64,000 bases of DNA from Propionibacteriales bacterium (GTDB lineage Bacteria; Actinomycetota; Actinomycetes; Propionibacteriales; Nocardioidaceae), in the NCBI GenBank assembly GCA_026392455.1, contig JAPLCB010000009.1:1-64000 (forward strand), written 5' to 3'. Under the pieces are notes generated by a model. The model did no database searches. It saw only the letters and a list, made by a program, of their open reading frames with translations, and was not told the DNA's origin. Positions 47,025 through 56,994 of this stretch are shown here, piece by piece; position 1 is the stretch's first letter; each line of letters opens with the position of its first letter. Both the position numbers and the translations under genes were made by a program.

Positions 47025-48353
47025 ATGACTGAAGCTGCCTCGTCCGGCTGGTCCTTCGAGACCCGCCAGATCCACGCCGGCCAGAGCCCCGACGACGTCA
47101 CCCACGCCCGGGCGCTGCCGATCTACCAGACCACCTCGTACACGTTCAGCGACACCACCGACGCCTCGGATCTGTTCGCGCTGAAGAAGTTCGGCAACAT
47201 CTACACCCGGATCATGAACCCGACCCAGGCAGCCGTCGAGGACCGGATCGCCTCCCTCGAGGGCGGGGTCGCGGCCCTGCTCACCTCCAGCGGCCAGGCC
47301 GCCGAAACACTCGCGCTGCTGAACCTGGCCGAGTCCGGCGACCACATCGTCTCCAGCGCCCGGCTCTACGGCGGCACCTACAACCTGTTCCACCACACCT
47401 TCGCCAAGTTCGGCATCGAGGTCAGCTTCGTCGAGGACCCCGACGACCTCGACGCCTGGCGGAGCGCCGTCCGGCCCAACACGAAGGCGTTCTTCGGCGA
47501 GACCATCTCCAACCCGCAGATCGACATCCTCGACATCGCCGGGGTCGCCGCGGTGGCCCACGAGGCCGGGGTGCCGCTGGTCGTCGACAACACGATCGCG
47601 ACGCCGTACCTGATCCGGCCGTTCGAGCACGGCGCCGACATCGTCGTCCACTCCGCCACCAAGTACCTCGGCGGGCACGGCGCGGCCGTCGGCGGCGTCA
47701 TCGTCGACAGCGGCAGCTTCGACTACGGCCGGGACCCGGAGAAGTTCCCCGGCTTCAACCAGCCGGATGCCAGCTACCACGGCCTCGTCTACGCCCGCGA
47801 CCTCGGCGTCGGCTCCGACCTGGGGGCGAACCTCGCGTACATCCTCAAGGCACGGGTCCAGCTGCTGCGCGACATCGGCGCCTCGATCGCGCCGTTCAAC
47901 GCGTTCCTGCTGGCCCAGGGCATCGAGACGCTGAGCCTGCGGGTGGAGCGGCACGTGGCCAACGCCCAGGCGGTGGCCGAGTGGCTTGAGGGCCGCGACG
48001 AGGTGCTCTCGGTGAACTACGCCGGGCTGCCGTCGAGCCGCTGGCACGAGCGGGCCCGGACCTACGCTCCCCGCGGCGTCGGCGGCGTGCTGGCCTTCGA
48101 GATCGCCGGCGGGGTCGAGGCGGGCAAGGCTTTCGTCGAGGCCCTGGAGCTGCACAGCCACGTCGCCAACATCGGCGACGTCCGCAGCCTGGTGATCCAC
48201 CCGGCCTCGACCACGCACTCCCAGCTGACCGCTGCCGAGCAGCTCTCCACCGGGGTCACCCCGGGCCTGGTCCGGCTCGCCGTCGGGCTGGAGAATCTGG
48301 CCGACATCACCGCCGACCTCGACGCCGGTTTCCGGGCCGCGAAGACGGCCTGA
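47025..48353 (+). CDS. metY: O-acetylhomoserine sulfhydrylase (PLP-dependent)
   Basis: The 442-residue product belongs to the Cys/Met metabolism PLP enzymes and makes homocysteine from O-acetylhomoserine and sulfide. The PLP lysine is K213 in [35 protein letters not shown], split here over two segments, and SLGTPSTL-like C-terminal region ([15 protein letters not shown]) fit MetY more than cystathionine enzymes. Length of about 430-445 fits. metX follows after 5 bp and supplies its substrate, so the pair is an operon. Confidence 0.93.
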   Translation: MTEAASSGWSFETRQIHAGQSPDDVTHARALPIYQTTSYTFSDTTDASDLFALKKFGNIYTRIMNPTQAAVEDRIASLEGGVAALLTSSGQAAETLALLNLAESGDHIVSSARLYGGTYNLFHHTFAKFGIEVSFVEDPDDLDAWRSAVRPNTKAFFGETISNPQIDILDIAGVAAVAHEAGVPLVVDNTIATPYLIRPFEHGADIVVHSATKYLGGHGAAVGGVIVDSGSFDYGRDPEKFPGFNQPDASYHGLVYARDLGVGSDLGANLAYILKARVQLLRDIGASIAPFNAFLLAQGIETLSLRVERHVANAQAVAEWLEGRDEVLSVNYAGLPSSRWHERARTYAPRGVGGVLAFEIAGGVEAGKAFVEALELHSHVANIGDVRSLVIHPASTTHSQLTAAEQLSTGVTPGLVRLAVGLENLADITADLDAGFRAAKTA

Positions 48354-48358
48354 GGCCG

Positions 48359-49495
48359 ATGGCCCTCAAGCCAGCGCGCACCGCCGTTCTCGGGTCCTTC
48401 CGACCTGAGAACGGCGGCGTGATCGAGGACCTCCGGGTCTCCTACCGGACGTGGGGCACCCCGGACCGCACGCACCGGCCGCGCAACGCCGTCCTGGTGC
48501 TGCACGCCCTCACCGGGGACGCCCACGTCACCGGGCCGGCCGGTCCCGGCCAGCCGACCCCGGGCTGGTGGGGCGACGTGGTGGGGCCGGGCAGGGCCCT
48601 GGACACCGACCACTGGTACGTCGTCGCCGCCAACGTGCTCGGCGGCTGCCGCGGAACCACCGGGCCGGCCTCGCTCGCCCCTGACGGACGTCCCTGGGGT
48701 TCACGGTTCCCCACGATCACCGTCCGGGACCAGGTTCGGGCCGAGGCCCGGCTCGCCGATCACCTCGGGATCAGGCGGTTCGTGGCCGTGCTCGGCGGTT
48801 CGATGGGCGGGATGCGTGCCCTGGAGTGGGGCTTGCTGCACCCCGACCGGGTCGGCGCCCTGCTGGTTCTGGCCTCGGCGGCCGCAGCCTCAGCGGACCA
48901 GATCGGCACCCAGAGCACCCAGATCGCTGCGATCACCGGCGACCCGGACTGGAGCGACGGCGACTACGCAGTGACCGGGCGGAGCCCGGCCACCGGCCTG
49001 GGGGTCGCGCGACGGATCGCGCACCTCACCTACCGGAGCGCGGCCGAGCTGGAGCAGCGCTTCGGCCGCGAGCGCCGGACCGACGGCCACTTCCAGGTGG
49101 CGTCGTACCTGGACCACCAGGCCGACAAGCTGGTCCGCCGCTTCGACCCGGGCAGCTACGTCGCGCTGACCACGGCAATGAACACCCACGACGTCGGTCG
49201 CGGCCGCGGTGGCGTCGCCGCGGCCCTGGGCGGACTCCGGGTCCCGACCGTGGTGGCGGGCGTGGACACCGACCGGCTCTACCCGCTGGCCCAGCAGAAG
49301 GAGCTCGCTGACCTGATCCCGGCAGCAGATCCGTTGCGGGTGATCACCTCGCCGTACGGGCACGACGGGTTCCTGCTCGAGCCGGCCCAGGTCGGCGACC
49401 TGGTGACCGAGACCCTCCGGCTCGCCACCACGGCGACCCACCGGGCGGCACACCTGGCGGACCAGGTCTCCGGTACGGAACCGCTGGCCCTGTAG
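48359..49495 (+). CDS. metX: Homoserine O-acetyltransferase
   Basis: The 378-residue alpha/beta hydrolase-fold enzyme transfers acetyl from acetyl-CoA to homoserine. The nucleophile is S148 in [14 protein letters not shown]; the triad is completed by an aspartate in [12 protein letters not shown] and a histidine in [18 protein letters not shown]-like [13 protein letters not shown] marks the oxyanion side. It follows metY by 5 bp. Its TAG stop is also the first half of the -10 hexamer of the downstream LCP gene. Confidence 0.95.
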   Translation: MALKPARTAVLGSFRPENGGVIEDLRVSYRTWGTPDRTHRPRNAVLVLHALTGDAHVTGPAGPGQPTPGWWGDVVGPGRALDTDHWYVVAANVLGGCRGTTGPASLAPDGRPWGSRFPTITVRDQVRAEARLADHLGIRRFVAVLGGSMGGMRALEWGLLHPDRVGALLVLASAAAASADQIGTQSTQIAAITGDPDWSDGDYAVTGRSPATGLGVARRIAHLTYRSAAELEQRFGRERRTDGHFQVASYLDHQADKLVRRFDPGSYVALTTAMNTHDVGRGRGGVAAALGGLRVPTVVAGVDTDRLYPLAQQKELADLIPAADPLRVITSPYGHDGFLLEPAQVGDLVTETLRLATTATHRAAHLADQVSGTEPLAL

Positions 49496-49498
49496 CGT
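49493..49498 (+). promoter_or_regulatory. Leaderless -10 of the second LCP gene, made from the metX stop codon
   Basis: TAGCGT ends 6 nt before the ATG at 49505. The TAG is the stop codon of metX. Confidence 0.65.
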
Positions 49499-49504
49499 CC
49501 CGGT

Positions 49505-50683
49505 ATGCCCAACCGCCCCGGTGACCCGGACGAGTACGACTGGTTGCACGGAAAGCGACCGGTCAGCAGCAGCGCCGACGACGACGCGACCCGGGTGATC
49601 CCGACCACGGGCCCGACGACGAGCCCGGCACCCTCCCGGCGCTCCCCCGGGCCGTCGCGTCCCCCCGCGGGGCCCCCGGTACCGCCGACCCCGGGACCCC
49701 CGGCCGGAGCCGGTCGCCGCCGACCGCCGATCGGGAAGATCCTGAAGTTCGGCATCCCGCTGCTGCTGCTCGCCTGGGTGGCCTACCTGGTCGCGGTCCC
49801 GGTGGTAGCGGTCAAGAAGATCGACTCCGTCGACGTGTTCCCGGCCAAGGGTCGGCCCGCGGACCAGCCCGGCACCACGTACCTGATCGTCGGCTCCGAC
49901 AGCCGCGACGGCCTGACCAGGGCGGAGCTGAAGAAGTACGGCGCCGGCGGGGTCGGTGACGTCGGTCAGCGCACCGACACGATCATGCTCCTGCACACCG
50001 GCGACGGGAAGCCGGTGCTGATGTCGATCCCCCGGGACTCGTTGGTCCCGATCCCCGGCTACGGCACCACCAAGATCAACGCGGCGTTCGCGTACGGCGG
50101 CGCCAAGCTGCTGATCCGGACCATCGAGGAGAACACCGGTCTCCGGATCGACAACTACGTCGAGATCGGGTTCGGCGGGCTCGTCAAAGCGGTCGACGCC
50201 GTCGACGGGGTGGAGATCTGCCCGACGAAGCGGATGCGCGACAAGAAGGCCAACCTGAACATCAAGAAGGGGTGCCAGAACGCCGACGGCGTCACGGCGC
50301 TGGCCTACTCGCGGTCGCGCTACGTGCAGAAGTACGGCGACATCACCCGCGCCCAGCACCAGCGCGAGGTGGTCACCGCCCTGGGCAAGAAGGTCGTCTC
50401 GCCGTGGACGGTGATCAACCCGTGGCGCTACTCGCGGGTGGTCAACGCCGGCACCTCGACGCTGCGGGTCAGCGACGGGACCGGCATCTTCGCCCTCGGC
50501 ACGTTCGCCCGGGCCATGACGAAGGTCAACGGCACCGATGGCCTGACCTGCGGAATCCCGATCCGCGACCAGGCGATCCACTGGGACCGCGACCGGGCCC
50601 TCGCCCTGCTCAAGCTGATCAAGGAAGACCGCACCGACGACATCGGTTCCAACCTCTGCACCCCGACAGGACTCATCTTGTGA
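49505..50683 (+). CDS. LCP-family transferase (second LCP protein)
   Basis: The 392-residue product has a disordered, Pro/Ser-rich cytoplasmic N-terminus (about 1-78), one membrane segment (about 81-103) and an external LytR-CpsA-Psr domain: YLIVGSDSRDGLTRAEL, QRTDTIMLLHTGDGKPVLMSIPRDS in parts, KINAAFAYGG, EIGFGGLVKAVDAVDGV, ALAYSRSR. This is the standard LCP architecture, with the Arg and Asp residues that bind the pyrophosphate lipid. It may attach a cell-wall polymer to peptidoglycan. It overlaps the enoyl-CoA hydratase gene by 4 bp, an unexpected partner. Confidence 0.9.
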   Translation: MPNRPGDPDEYDWLHGKRPVSSSADDDATRVIPTTGPTTSPAPSRRSPGPSRPPAGPPVPPTPGPPAGAGRRRPPIGKILKFGIPLLLLAWVAYLVAVPVVAVKKIDSVDVFPAKGRPADQPGTTYLIVGSDSRDGLTRAELKKYGAGGVGDVGQRTDTIMLLHTGDGKPVLMSIPRDSLVPIPGYGTTKINAAFAYGGAKLLIRTIEENTGLRIDNYVEIGFGGLVKAVDAVDGVEICPTKRMRDKKANLNIKKGCQNADGVTALAYSRSRYVQKYGDITRAQHQREVVTALGKKVVSPWTVINPWRYSRVVNAGTSTLRVSDGTGIFALGTFARAMTKVNGTDGLTCGIPIRDQAIHWDRDRALALLKLIKEDRTDDIGSNLCTPTGLIL

Positions 50684-51555
50684 CTGACCACACCTACGAA
50701 ACCCTCGCCGTCACGGTCGACTCCGACGGCATCGCGACGCTGCTGCTGAACCGGCCCGACGCGCTGAACTCGTTCACCGTCACGATGGCGGTCGAGCTCG
50801 AACGCTTCTTCCTCGACGCCGCGGACGACGACAGCATCAAGGCGATCGTGGTCACCGGAGCCGGCCGCGCGTTCTGCGCCGGGATGGACCTCTCGGCCAC
50901 CGGCAACGTCTTCGGCCTCGACGAGTCCGCGAACCCGACGCCCGCCGACCTCCGCGACCACCTGTACGACGAGCCGTTCCACACCGGCGTCCGCGACACC
51001 GGCGGCAAGGTGACCCTGGCGATCCACGCCTGCCCCAAGCCGGTGATCGCCGCGATCAACGGCCCGGCGGTCGGGATCGGCGCCACCATGACGCTGGCGA
51101 TGGACCTGCGACTGGCCTCGACCAAGGCCCGGATCGGCTTCGTCTTCGGCAGGCTCGGGATCGTCCCCGAAGCCGCCTCGACCTGGTTCCTCCCCCGGAT
51201 CGTCGGGATCCAGCAGGCACTGGAGTGGGTCTACTCCGCCGAGATCATCACCGGCGAGGCCGCTCTGGCCGGCCGGCTGGTCCGGTCGGTCCACGAACCG
51301 GAGGACCTGCTGGACGAGGCCTACCGGCTGGCGCGTTCCTTCGTCGTCGGCCGCTCGCCGGTCGCGCTCGCCCTGGCCAAGCAGATGCTCTACCGCAACT
51401 CCGCTGCCGCGCACCCGATCGAGGCGCACCGCGCCGACAGCCTGGCGATGTGGCACACCTCGATCGCCGACGGCAAGGAGGGCGTGGCTGCGTTCCTCGA
51501 GAAGCGGGACCCGACGTTCACCGGGCGGGCCAGCGACCTGCCGGAGATCTACTGA
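50680..51555 (+). CDS. Enoyl-CoA hydratase/isomerase family protein
   Basis: The 291-residue product is a crotonase-fold enzyme: LLLNRPDALNSFTVTMAVEL, the oxyanion-hole segment GAGRAFCAGMDLSATGN, KPVIAAINGPAVGIGATMTL and RIGFVFGRLGIVPEAAS. The last segment carries the glutamate (E in VPEAAS) expected of a hydratase or isomerase. Reversible hydration of enoyl-CoA in fatty acid degradation is most likely. The start is GTG 50680, with AGGA 8 nt upstream, overlapping the LCP stop. Confidence 0.9.
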   Translation: MTDHTYETLAVTVDSDGIATLLLNRPDALNSFTVTMAVELERFFLDAADDDSIKAIVVTGAGRAFCAGMDLSATGNVFGLDESANPTPADLRDHLYDEPFHTGVRDTGGKVTLAIHACPKPVIAAINGPAVGIGATMTLAMDLRLASTKARIGFVFGRLGIVPEAASTWFLPRIVGIQQALEWVYSAEIITGEAALAGRLVRSVHEPEDLLDEAYRLARSFVVGRSPVALALAKQMLYRNSAAAHPIEAHRADSLAMWHTSIADGKEGVAAFLEKRDPTFTGRASDLPEIY

Positions 51556-51660
51556 GCGCCCTTGTTCCCCACGCGGGTGTGAGATGGGTCCCGCTGCCTG
51601 CATGACTAGGACCGGACGTCCTGGGTAAGTCTCCTCCGAAGTCCCTACAAGGAGGCAAAC

Positions 51661-51840
51661 ATGAGTGCAGAGAACAAGGTCCAGGATCTCACCGGTCGCG
51701 CCAAGGAAGCCGCTGGCGCGGTGACCGGGGACGAATCGCTGAAGGCCGAGGGCAAGACCGACCAGGCCAAGGCGAGCATCAAGGACAAGATCGAGGACGT
51801 CAAGGACAAGGTCGCCAAGAAGGTCGACGACATCCTCTGA
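51661..51840 (+). CDS. CsbD-family stress protein (59 aa)
   Basis: This short gene encodes a highly charged, Lys/Asp/Ala-rich protein starting MSAENKVQDLTGRAKEAAGAV and containing KAEGKTDQAKASIKDKIEDV, the CsbD repeat pattern. CsbD proteins accumulate under general stress; in Bacillus csbD is sigma-B controlled. GGAGG lies 5 nt before the ATG. Upstream GGGTAA could be part of a stress promoter but there is no matching -35. A strong terminator follows. Confidence 0.88.
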   Translation: MSAENKVQDLTGRAKEAAGAVTGDESLKAEGKTDQAKASIKDKIEDVKDKVAKKVDDIL

Positions 51841-51850
51841 CGGTTCCCGT

Positions 51851-51904
51851 CGAGCACGAAGGCCCCGTCCGGCACTGGTTCAGTGCTGGACGGGGCCTTG
51901 CTCG
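51851..51904. terminator. Bidirectional terminator between csbD-like and acyl-CoA dehydrogenase genes
   Basis: AAGGCCCCGTCC and GGACGGGGCCTT form the main stem, with GCACTG/CAGTGC continuing inside after one mismatch; CGAGC/GCTCG extends it outside. TTCTT follows on the plus strand. Confidence 0.85.
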
Positions 51905-51913
51905 TTCTTCAGC

Positions 51914-53086
51914 TCAGAGCATCGCCTGGACGCCGGCGAGGAGCTGGCGCGCCATCACGATCCGCTGGACCTGGTTGGTGCCTTCGTAGATCTGGGTGAT
52001 CTTGGCGTCGCGCATCATCCGCTCGACCGGGTAGTCCCGGGTGTAGCCGTAGCCGCCGAGGACCTGCACGGCATCCGTGGTCACCTGCATCGCGACGTCC
52101 GAGGCGAAGCACTTGGCCGCGGCACCGAAGAAGGTCAGGTCGGTGTCGCCGCGCTCGGAGCGGCCGGCCGCGGCGTACGTCATCTGCCGGGCGGCCTCGA
52201 CCTTCATGCCCATGTCGGCGAGCAGGAACTGCAGGCCCTGGAACTCGGAGATCGACTTGCCGAACTGCTGACGCTCCATCGCGTACTCCAGCGCGTAGTC
52301 CAGGGCGCCCTGGGCGACGCCGACGGCCTGCGCAGCGATGGTGACCCGGGTGTGGTCCAGGGTGCGCATCGCGGTCTCGAACCCGGAGCCCTCGGCGCCG
52401 ATGATCCGGTCGGCAGGGATCCGGACGTTGTCGAGGTAGACCTCCTTGGTCGGGGAGCCCTTGATGCCGAGCTTCTTCTCCGGCGCACCGAAGGAGACGC
52501 CCTCGTCGGACTTCTCGACGACGAACGCGGAGATCCCGCGGGTGCGTGAGTCGGGGTCCGTCACGGCCATCACCGTGTAGTACTCGGACTCACCGGCGTT
52601 GGTGATCCAGCGCTTCACGCCGTTCAGGACGTAGTGGTCGCCGTCGCGGACCGCGCGGGTGGTCATCCCTCCGGCGTCCGAGCCGGCGTCCGGCTCGGAG
52701 AGTGCGTACGAGAAGCCGCCCTCGCCGGCGGCCAGCTTCGTCAGGTACTTCTCCTTGAGCTCCTCGGAACCGGAGATCTGCACCGGCAGCGAGCCGAGCT
52801 TGTTGACGGCGGGGATCAGGCTCGAGGAGACGCACACCCGGGCGACCTCTTCGATGACCAGCACGGTGGCCAGCGCGTCCGCGCCGGCACCGCCGTACTG
52901 CTCGGGGACGTGCGGGGCGTGGAAGTCGGCGGCCAGGAGCGCGTCGTGCGCCTCCTGGGGGTACCGGGCCTCCTCGTCGACGGCTGCCGCGAACGGGGCG
53001 ATCTTGGCCTCGGCGATCTCGCGGACGACCTTGCGGATCTCGCGGTGCTCCTCGGACAGTCCGTACAGCGGGAAGTCAGAATCCAT
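51914..53086 (-). CDS. Acyl-CoA dehydrogenase
   Basis: The 390-residue flavoenzyme has the family signatures [24 protein letters not shown], the catalytic-base region [34 protein letters not shown] in parts, with E in the position of the usual catalytic glutamate. It should oxidise a short or branched acyl-CoA to the enoyl-CoA, passing electrons to ETF. I start at the ATG 53086, three codons inside the longest frame, because TACTAT ends 7 nt upstream. The first ATG at 53095 would lie in that hexamer. Confidence 0.93.
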   Translation of the reverse strand: MDSDFPLYGLSEEHREIRKVVREIAEAKIAPFAAAVDEEARYPQEAHDALLAADFHAPHVPEQYGGAGADALATVLVIEEVARVCVSSSLIPAVNKLGSLPVQISGSEELKEKYLTKLAAGEGGFSYALSEPDAGSDAGGMTTRAVRDGDHYVLNGVKRWITNAGESEYYTVMAVTDPDSRTRGISAFVVEKSDEGVSFGAPEKKLGIKGSPTKEVYLDNVRIPADRIIGAEGSGFETAMRTLDHTRVTIAAQAVGVAQGALDYALEYAMERQQFGKSISEFQGLQFLLADMGMKVEAARQMTYAAAGRSERGDTDLTFFGAAAKCFASDVAMQVTTDAVQVLGGYGYTRDYPVERMMRDAKITQIYEGTNQVQRIVMARQLLAGVQAML

Positions 53087-53093
53087 GGGGTCC

Positions 53094-53099
53094 ATAGTA
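53094..53099 (-). promoter_or_regulatory. Leaderless -10 of the acyl-CoA dehydrogenase gene
   Basis: TACTAT on the minus strand ends 7 nt before the ATG at 53086 and supports that start over the ATG at 53095. Confidence 0.65.
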
Positions 53100-53166
53100 T
53101 TTCGCGGGTGAATGCCTGTTAACCGCTGGAGCCGTGATCTCTGTCTCGGGAGGTTCCCGACGACGA

Positions 53167-53204
53167 CAACGGCGGACGTCCGGTCGACCGGACGTCCGCC
53201 GTTG
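53167..53204. terminator. 38-bp perfect palindrome (terminator) downstream of the PhoX-like gene
   Basis: CAACGGCGGACGTCCGG and its complement, with TCGA in the centre, make a fully symmetric 38-bp palindrome, 19 bp after the stop of the PhoX-like gene. Confidence 0.8.
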
Positions 53205-53223
53205 CGCTGCGGCTGAATCTGGG

Positions 53224-54606
53224 TCAGCGGACCGGCTGGCCCGGCGGCACGCTGACGACCAGGATCTGCCCCTTCTCGACCTGGGCCGGGTTGGCGACCT
53301 TGGTGTGGTTCTCGTCAGCCACCAGGTACTTCCCGGCACCCAGGAACGGTGCCGGGATGATGCCCGAGGACTCCTCGTCGATGGTGTCGAAGAGGGGCCC
53401 GCCCACCACGAACCGCTGCGGGTCGTGGTCGAGCACCCGGCGCAGCGCACCCGACGCGATGTCGTACTGGTAGATCCCGGCCAGGTAGGCGTTGCCGCCC
53501 GGGTCCTCCTGGATCAGGACCTGACCGCGGTCGTTGATGGTGAGGTTGTCCATCATCTTCGGACCCGGCGAGGCCGGTGAGTCCTCAGCGGGGCCCTCGA
53601 GCACCTTGGTGATCGTGCCGCCGAGCTCGGGCCGGGCCGCGTCGACGAAGCTCGCCTTCCACAGACGGCTGTGCTTGGTCATCGAGCCCGTGGTGACGAA
53701 GTAGTAGTCGTTCGGGTGCTGCGGGTCCCAGGCGCCGTCCTCGGGACGGTCGAAGGCCGTGCCGGTGGTGCTGAGGGTGAAGGGCTGCGGGGCGCTGGGG
53801 AAGTCCACCGCACCGTTCTCGGTCGGGTACCCGGTCACCGCGATCGCCAGGCGCGAACCGTTCGTCAGACCGGCCTTCTCGATCGGGGTGCCGGTGCTCT
53901 GCTTGGTGCCGGAGTAGACGTAGACGTTCTGCGTCCCGCCGTCGCTCTGCCCCACCACGACCGTCTTCTCGCCGGTGGCCGGGTTCGCGGCCAGGTTCTC
54001 CCAGCCTGCCTTGCCCAACGCGGGAAGCTCGTAGCTGTCGCCGGTCTCCACGACGCTGCCGATCGCACGACCGGTCGCACCGGCCTCCTCGCCGCTGAGG
54101 AAGATCCGGCCGTCGTACCCCTTGCCGGAGGCAGCGTCGAAGAACGCCGACAGCGGGGCGAGGTCGGCCGAGCAGAGCCGGTCGAGGTTCTTAGACCCGG
54201 TGGTGATCAGGTTGGTGATCTGGTCCTGTCCGGAGATCACCCGCAGGGTCGCCTTGTCGATCACCCAGCGCGAGACGAAGGCGCCCGAGGTGTTGCCGTG
54301 CGAGCGGGCGACGCTGACTGAGGCACCGAACTCGTGGTTGACCAGCAGGGTGAAGGTGCCGTCACCGTTGTCGAAGGCCCCCATGCCGTCCGGGGTACCG
54401 GCCATCGCGTAACCACCGACGACGTCGCCGGCGGTGAGCACGCTCTTCACGGTGACCCCGGGTACGTGCCGGACCAGGTAGGGGGCGTCGCTGCTGCTGG
54501 GACCGGTCGAACCGCCCGGGGCTGCGACCGCGGTACCGATCAGGCCGAGCCCGGTCACCCCGGCGACGACCGCGGCGGCCAATCCACGCTTGCTGGAAAG
54601 AGACAT
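53224..54606 (-). CDS. PhoX-like secreted phosphatase/beta-propeller protein
   Basis: The 460-residue precursor has a signal peptide ending near residue 28 (GTAVAA) and a body resembling PhoX/DUF839 proteins, calcium- and iron-dependent alkaline phosphatases: [68 protein letters not shown]. The last segments match metal-binding loops of that family. It should be secreted and hydrolyse phosphate esters. GGAG lies about 10 nt before the ATG. No phosphate box is recognisable in the 135-bp upstream gap. Confidence 0.8.
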   Translation of the reverse strand: MSLSSKRGLAAAVVAGVTGLGLIGTAVAAPGGSTGPSSSDAPYLVRHVPGVTVKSVLTAGDVVGGYAMAGTPDGMGAFDNGDGTFTLLVNHEFGASVSVARSHGNTSGAFVSRWVIDKATLRVISGQDQITNLITTGSKNLDRLCSADLAPLSAFFDAASGKGYDGRIFLSGEEAGATGRAIGSVVETGDSYELPALGKAGWENLAANPATGEKTVVVGQSDGGTQNVYVYSGTKQSTGTPIEKAGLTNGSRLAIAVTGYPTENGAVDFPSAPQPFTLSTTGTAFDRPEDGAWDPQHPNDYYFVTTGSMTKHSRLWKASFVDAARPELGGTITKVLEGPAEDSPASPGPKMMDNLTINDRGQVLIQEDPGGNAYLAGIYQYDIASGALRRVLDHDPQRFVVGGPLFDTIDEESSGIIPAPFLGAGKYLVADENHTKVANPAQVEKGQILVVSVPPGQPVR

Positions 54607-54741
54607 CAGGAACTACTCCTCAGGACGACGGAGTGCGTCGTTCGACGCACCGTCGTCACGCTAGGAGCCGCTGCCTGCCACCCGGTGTCGCGAGGGTGAA
54701 CACTGCGTGGACCGCCGAACAACCCGCCGAGCCGCCAGGGT

Positions 54742-55869
54742 CTACGAGCCCAGCCGGTCGATCGCTGCGTCGATCCGCTCGTCCGTCGCGGTCAGCGCGA
54801 CCCGGACGTGCCGAGCACCTGCCGGTCCGTAGAACTCGCCGGGAGCCACCAGGATGCCGCGGTCGGCGAACCAGGCGACGGTCTCCCAGCACGGCTCGCC
54901 TCCCGCTTCGGTCTGACGCTGGCTCCACAGGTACAGCGAGCCTTCCGAGTGGTCGATCCGGAAACCGGCTGCCTCCAGGGCTGCCTTCAACCGGGTTCGT
55001 CGCGCGGCGTAGCGGGCGTGCTGCTGCTCCACGTGGACGTCGTCGTCCAGGGCAGCGACCATCGCGTGCTGCTGCGGTCCGGGCATCTGCAGGCCGAGGT
55101 TCTTGCGGACCGCGAGCAGCTCGGCGATCACGGCCGGGTCGCCCGCGGCGAAGGCGCACCGGTAGCCGGCGAGGTTGGACCGTTTCGACAGCGAGTGAAC
55201 GGCCAGGATGCCCTCGACCGAGTCCCCGCAGATGTCGGGGTGCAGTACCGAGACCGCACGCACCGGCTCAGGCTCGGTGCCGGTCCAGGTGAGCTCCAGG
55301 TAGCACTCGTCGGAGACCAGCAGGACACCACGCTCGCGGCACCACGCGACCACCTTGCGCAGGTGCTCGGCCGGCAGCACCCTGCCGGTCGGGTTGGACG
55401 GCGAGTTGATCCAGACGATCTTCGGGGTCTCCGGCCCGACGGCCGTCAGCGAGTCGGTGGCCAGGATCCGCGCACCGACCAGGGCCGCACCGACCTCGTA
55501 GGTCGGGTAGGCCAGTTCCGGCTGGACGATCAGGTCACCGGGGCCGATGCCCAGATGGGTCGGCAACGAGGCGATCAGCTCCTTGGAACCGATCACCGGC
55601 AGGACGCCGTCGAGGCCCAGCCCGGTGACACCGAAACGTCGACGCAGCCAGTCGATGCAGGCCTGCCGGGTCTCCGGCAGGCCGATCGTCGTGGGGTACC
55701 CCGGCGAGTCCGCCGCCGCGACCAGGGCACGCTGCACCAGATCCGGGGTCGGATCAACGGGGGTGCCGACCGAGAGGTCGACGATCCCGTCCGGGTGCGC
55801 GCGCGCCCTGTCGGCGTACGGCGTCAGGTGGTCCCAGGGAAAGTCCGGGAGCCGGTCGGAGACCCTCAG
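54742..55869 (-). CDS. dapC: Succinyldiaminopimelate transaminase DapC, probable CTG start
   Basis: The product, 375 residues if it starts at CTG 55869, is a class I/II PLP aminotransferase of lysine and diaminopimelate synthesis: [38 protein letters not shown] and the lysine in [16 protein letters not shown]. The frame has no ATG, GTG or TTG between the fdxA stop and conserved sequence well into the protein (first GTG is in DLVQRAL). CTG overlaps the fdxA stop as CTGA, and AGGAA lies 8 nt upstream (55878-55882). This looks like a translationally coupled CTG start. Confidence 0.85.
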   Translation of the reverse strand: MRVSDRLPDFPWDHLTPYADRARAHPDGIVDLSVGTPVDPTPDLVQRALVAAADSPGYPTTIGLPETRQACIDWLRRRFGVTGLGLDGVLPVIGSKELIASLPTHLGIGPGDLIVQPELAYPTYEVGAALVGARILATDSLTAVGPETPKIVWINSPSNPTGRVLPAEHLRKVVAWCRERGVLLVSDECYLELTWTGTEPEPVRAVSVLHPDICGDSVEGILAVHSLSKRSNLAGYRCAFAAGDPAVIAELLAVRKNLGLQMPGPQQHAMVAALDDDVHVEQQHARYAARRTRLKAALEAAGFRIDHSEGSLYLWSQRQTEAGGEPCWETVAWFADRGILVAPGEFYGPAGARHVRVALTATDERIDAAIDRLGS

Positions 55870-56192
55870 TGGTCGGTTTCCTGCGGCGGGAGCGCAGCGA
55901 CCAGGGGGTGGTCCTTGTCGGAGAAGTCCGTCTTCGCGGCGCCACCGGGCGAGCCCAGGTCGTCGAAGAAGTGCACGTTCGCGTCGTAGAAGTCCTTCGA
56001 CTCCGCCGGCACGTCGTCCTCGTAGTAGATGGCCTCGACGGGGCACACCGGCTCGCACGCACCGCAGTCGACGCACTCGTCGGGGTGGATGTAGAGCATC
56101 CGCTTGCCTTCGTAGATGCAGTCGACAGGACACTCGTCGACACACGCACGGTCCTTCAAGTCAACGCAAGGCTGAGAGATGACGTAGGTCAC
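55866..56192 (-). CDS. fdxA: Ferredoxin FdxA (seven-iron type)
   Basis: The 108-residue protein carries the cysteine patterns of a [3Fe-4S]/[4Fe-4S] ferredoxin: an N-terminal set in [17 protein letters not shown] and a second [16 protein letters not shown]. It transfers electrons in the cytoplasm; partners are not visible, but pairing with dapC is conserved in actinobacteria. The start is GTG at 56192 with AGGAGG 6 nt upstream. Its stop overlaps the dapC start. Confidence 0.95.
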   Translation of the reverse strand: MTYVISQPCVDLKDRACVDECPVDCIYEGKRMLYIHPDECVDCGACEPVCPVEAIYYEDDVPAESKDFYDANVHFFDDLGSPGGAAKTDFSDKDHPLVAALPPQETDH

Positions 56193-56239
56193 CTGGTTCC
56201 TCCTGAGGTCACAAGTCCGAACTGGACTGGGGCAAAGCC

Positions 56240-56245
56240 TAGTAT
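56240..56245 (+). promoter_or_regulatory. Leaderless -10 of the GNAT gene
   Basis: TAGTAT ends 7 nt before the GTG at 56253. Confidence 0.6.
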
Positions 56246-56252
56246 CCCGGAC

Positions 56253-56975
56253 GTGGGTTCTTACGGCGGTCCCGAGTTTCAACACCCGAGCAAATTTTCT
56301 GGCGAGCCCGGGACCGGTCACAACCTGGGGCCGCACGTGGTCGGAATCCGTGTCGTGGTGCGGCGGATCGTGCGCGGCGAGACCGGGCCGAGCGGCGGAC
56401 CGGCCCTGACCGATCTGCTCGGGATCTGCGAGACCTGGGGCACGAAGAGCATCACGATCCGGTCCGAGGACGGCACCGTGACCGAGATCGCGCGCGCCGA
56501 CATCGTCTCCGGCAAACCGGTTCCGCCGCGGCCGTCCCGGTTCCGGCGCCTCACCGAGGACGACGTGGACGCCCGCTGCGACCAGCTCCGCGGTGAACCC
56601 GTCGCCGGGCACGCGATCGACGTCCAGCTGGTCGGGATCGCGCGGCTGCTCCGTTCCCTGACCGGCAGTGAAGGCTGCGAGGTGCAGGTGAGCGAGCCCG
56701 CTGCCGGAGCGCTCGAGGTGGCGGTGGCGATCGAAGGCACCCCCGTCGCCCGCGCCCGCGTCCGGCACGACGACGACTGGGCGCTGGTCACCGACCTGAC
56801 GGTCGAGGACGGCCACCGCCGTCGCGGGGTCCGACGCCTGGTCGTCGCCGCGCTGGCCGAGGCCCTGGCAGAACGCGGCCTCAGCGTGCTGGTGGCCGAG
56901 CTCCCCGCCGACGACGCCGCGGCCCGCGGCCTGGCGACGGCCCTCGGGTTCGAGCGCCACCACACCCGGGGCTGA
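56253..56975 (+). CDS. GNAT-family N-acetyltransferase with an extra N-terminal domain
   Basis: The 240-residue product has an N-terminal beta-rich domain (about 25-85: [33 protein letters not shown] in parts) and a C-terminal GNAT core (about 100-240): [30 protein letters not shown], the acetyl-CoA loop RRRGVRR, and [10 protein letters not shown]. It should use acetyl-CoA; the acceptor is unknown. The start is GTG at 56253 with a leaderless -10, divergent from fdxA by 60 bp. Similar two-domain forms occur next to fdxA in actinobacteria. Confidence 0.82.
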   Translation: MGSYGGPEFQHPSKFSGEPGTGHNLGPHVVGIRVVVRRIVRGETGPSGGPALTDLLGICETWGTKSITIRSEDGTVTEIARADIVSGKPVPPRPSRFRRLTEDDVDARCDQLRGEPVAGHAIDVQLVGIARLLRSLTGSEGCEVQVSEPAAGALEVAVAIEGTPVARARVRHDDDWALVTDLTVEDGHRRRGVRRLVVAALAEALAERGLSVLVAELPADDAAARGLATALGFERHHTRG

Positions 56976-56986
56976 CCGCCGTCAGC
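56971..56986. terminator. Small hairpin between convergent GNAT and lipase genes
   Basis: GCTGAC-CGCC-GTCAGC, including the GNAT stop codon. A weak bidirectional terminator. Confidence 0.35.
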
Positions 56987-56994
56987 ACGGTCGG

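Noticed and set aside
51600-51660. A sigma-B-like promoter for the csbD-like gene
   Set aside because: GGGTAA is present at about 51620 but there is no matching -35 sequence at the expected distance.
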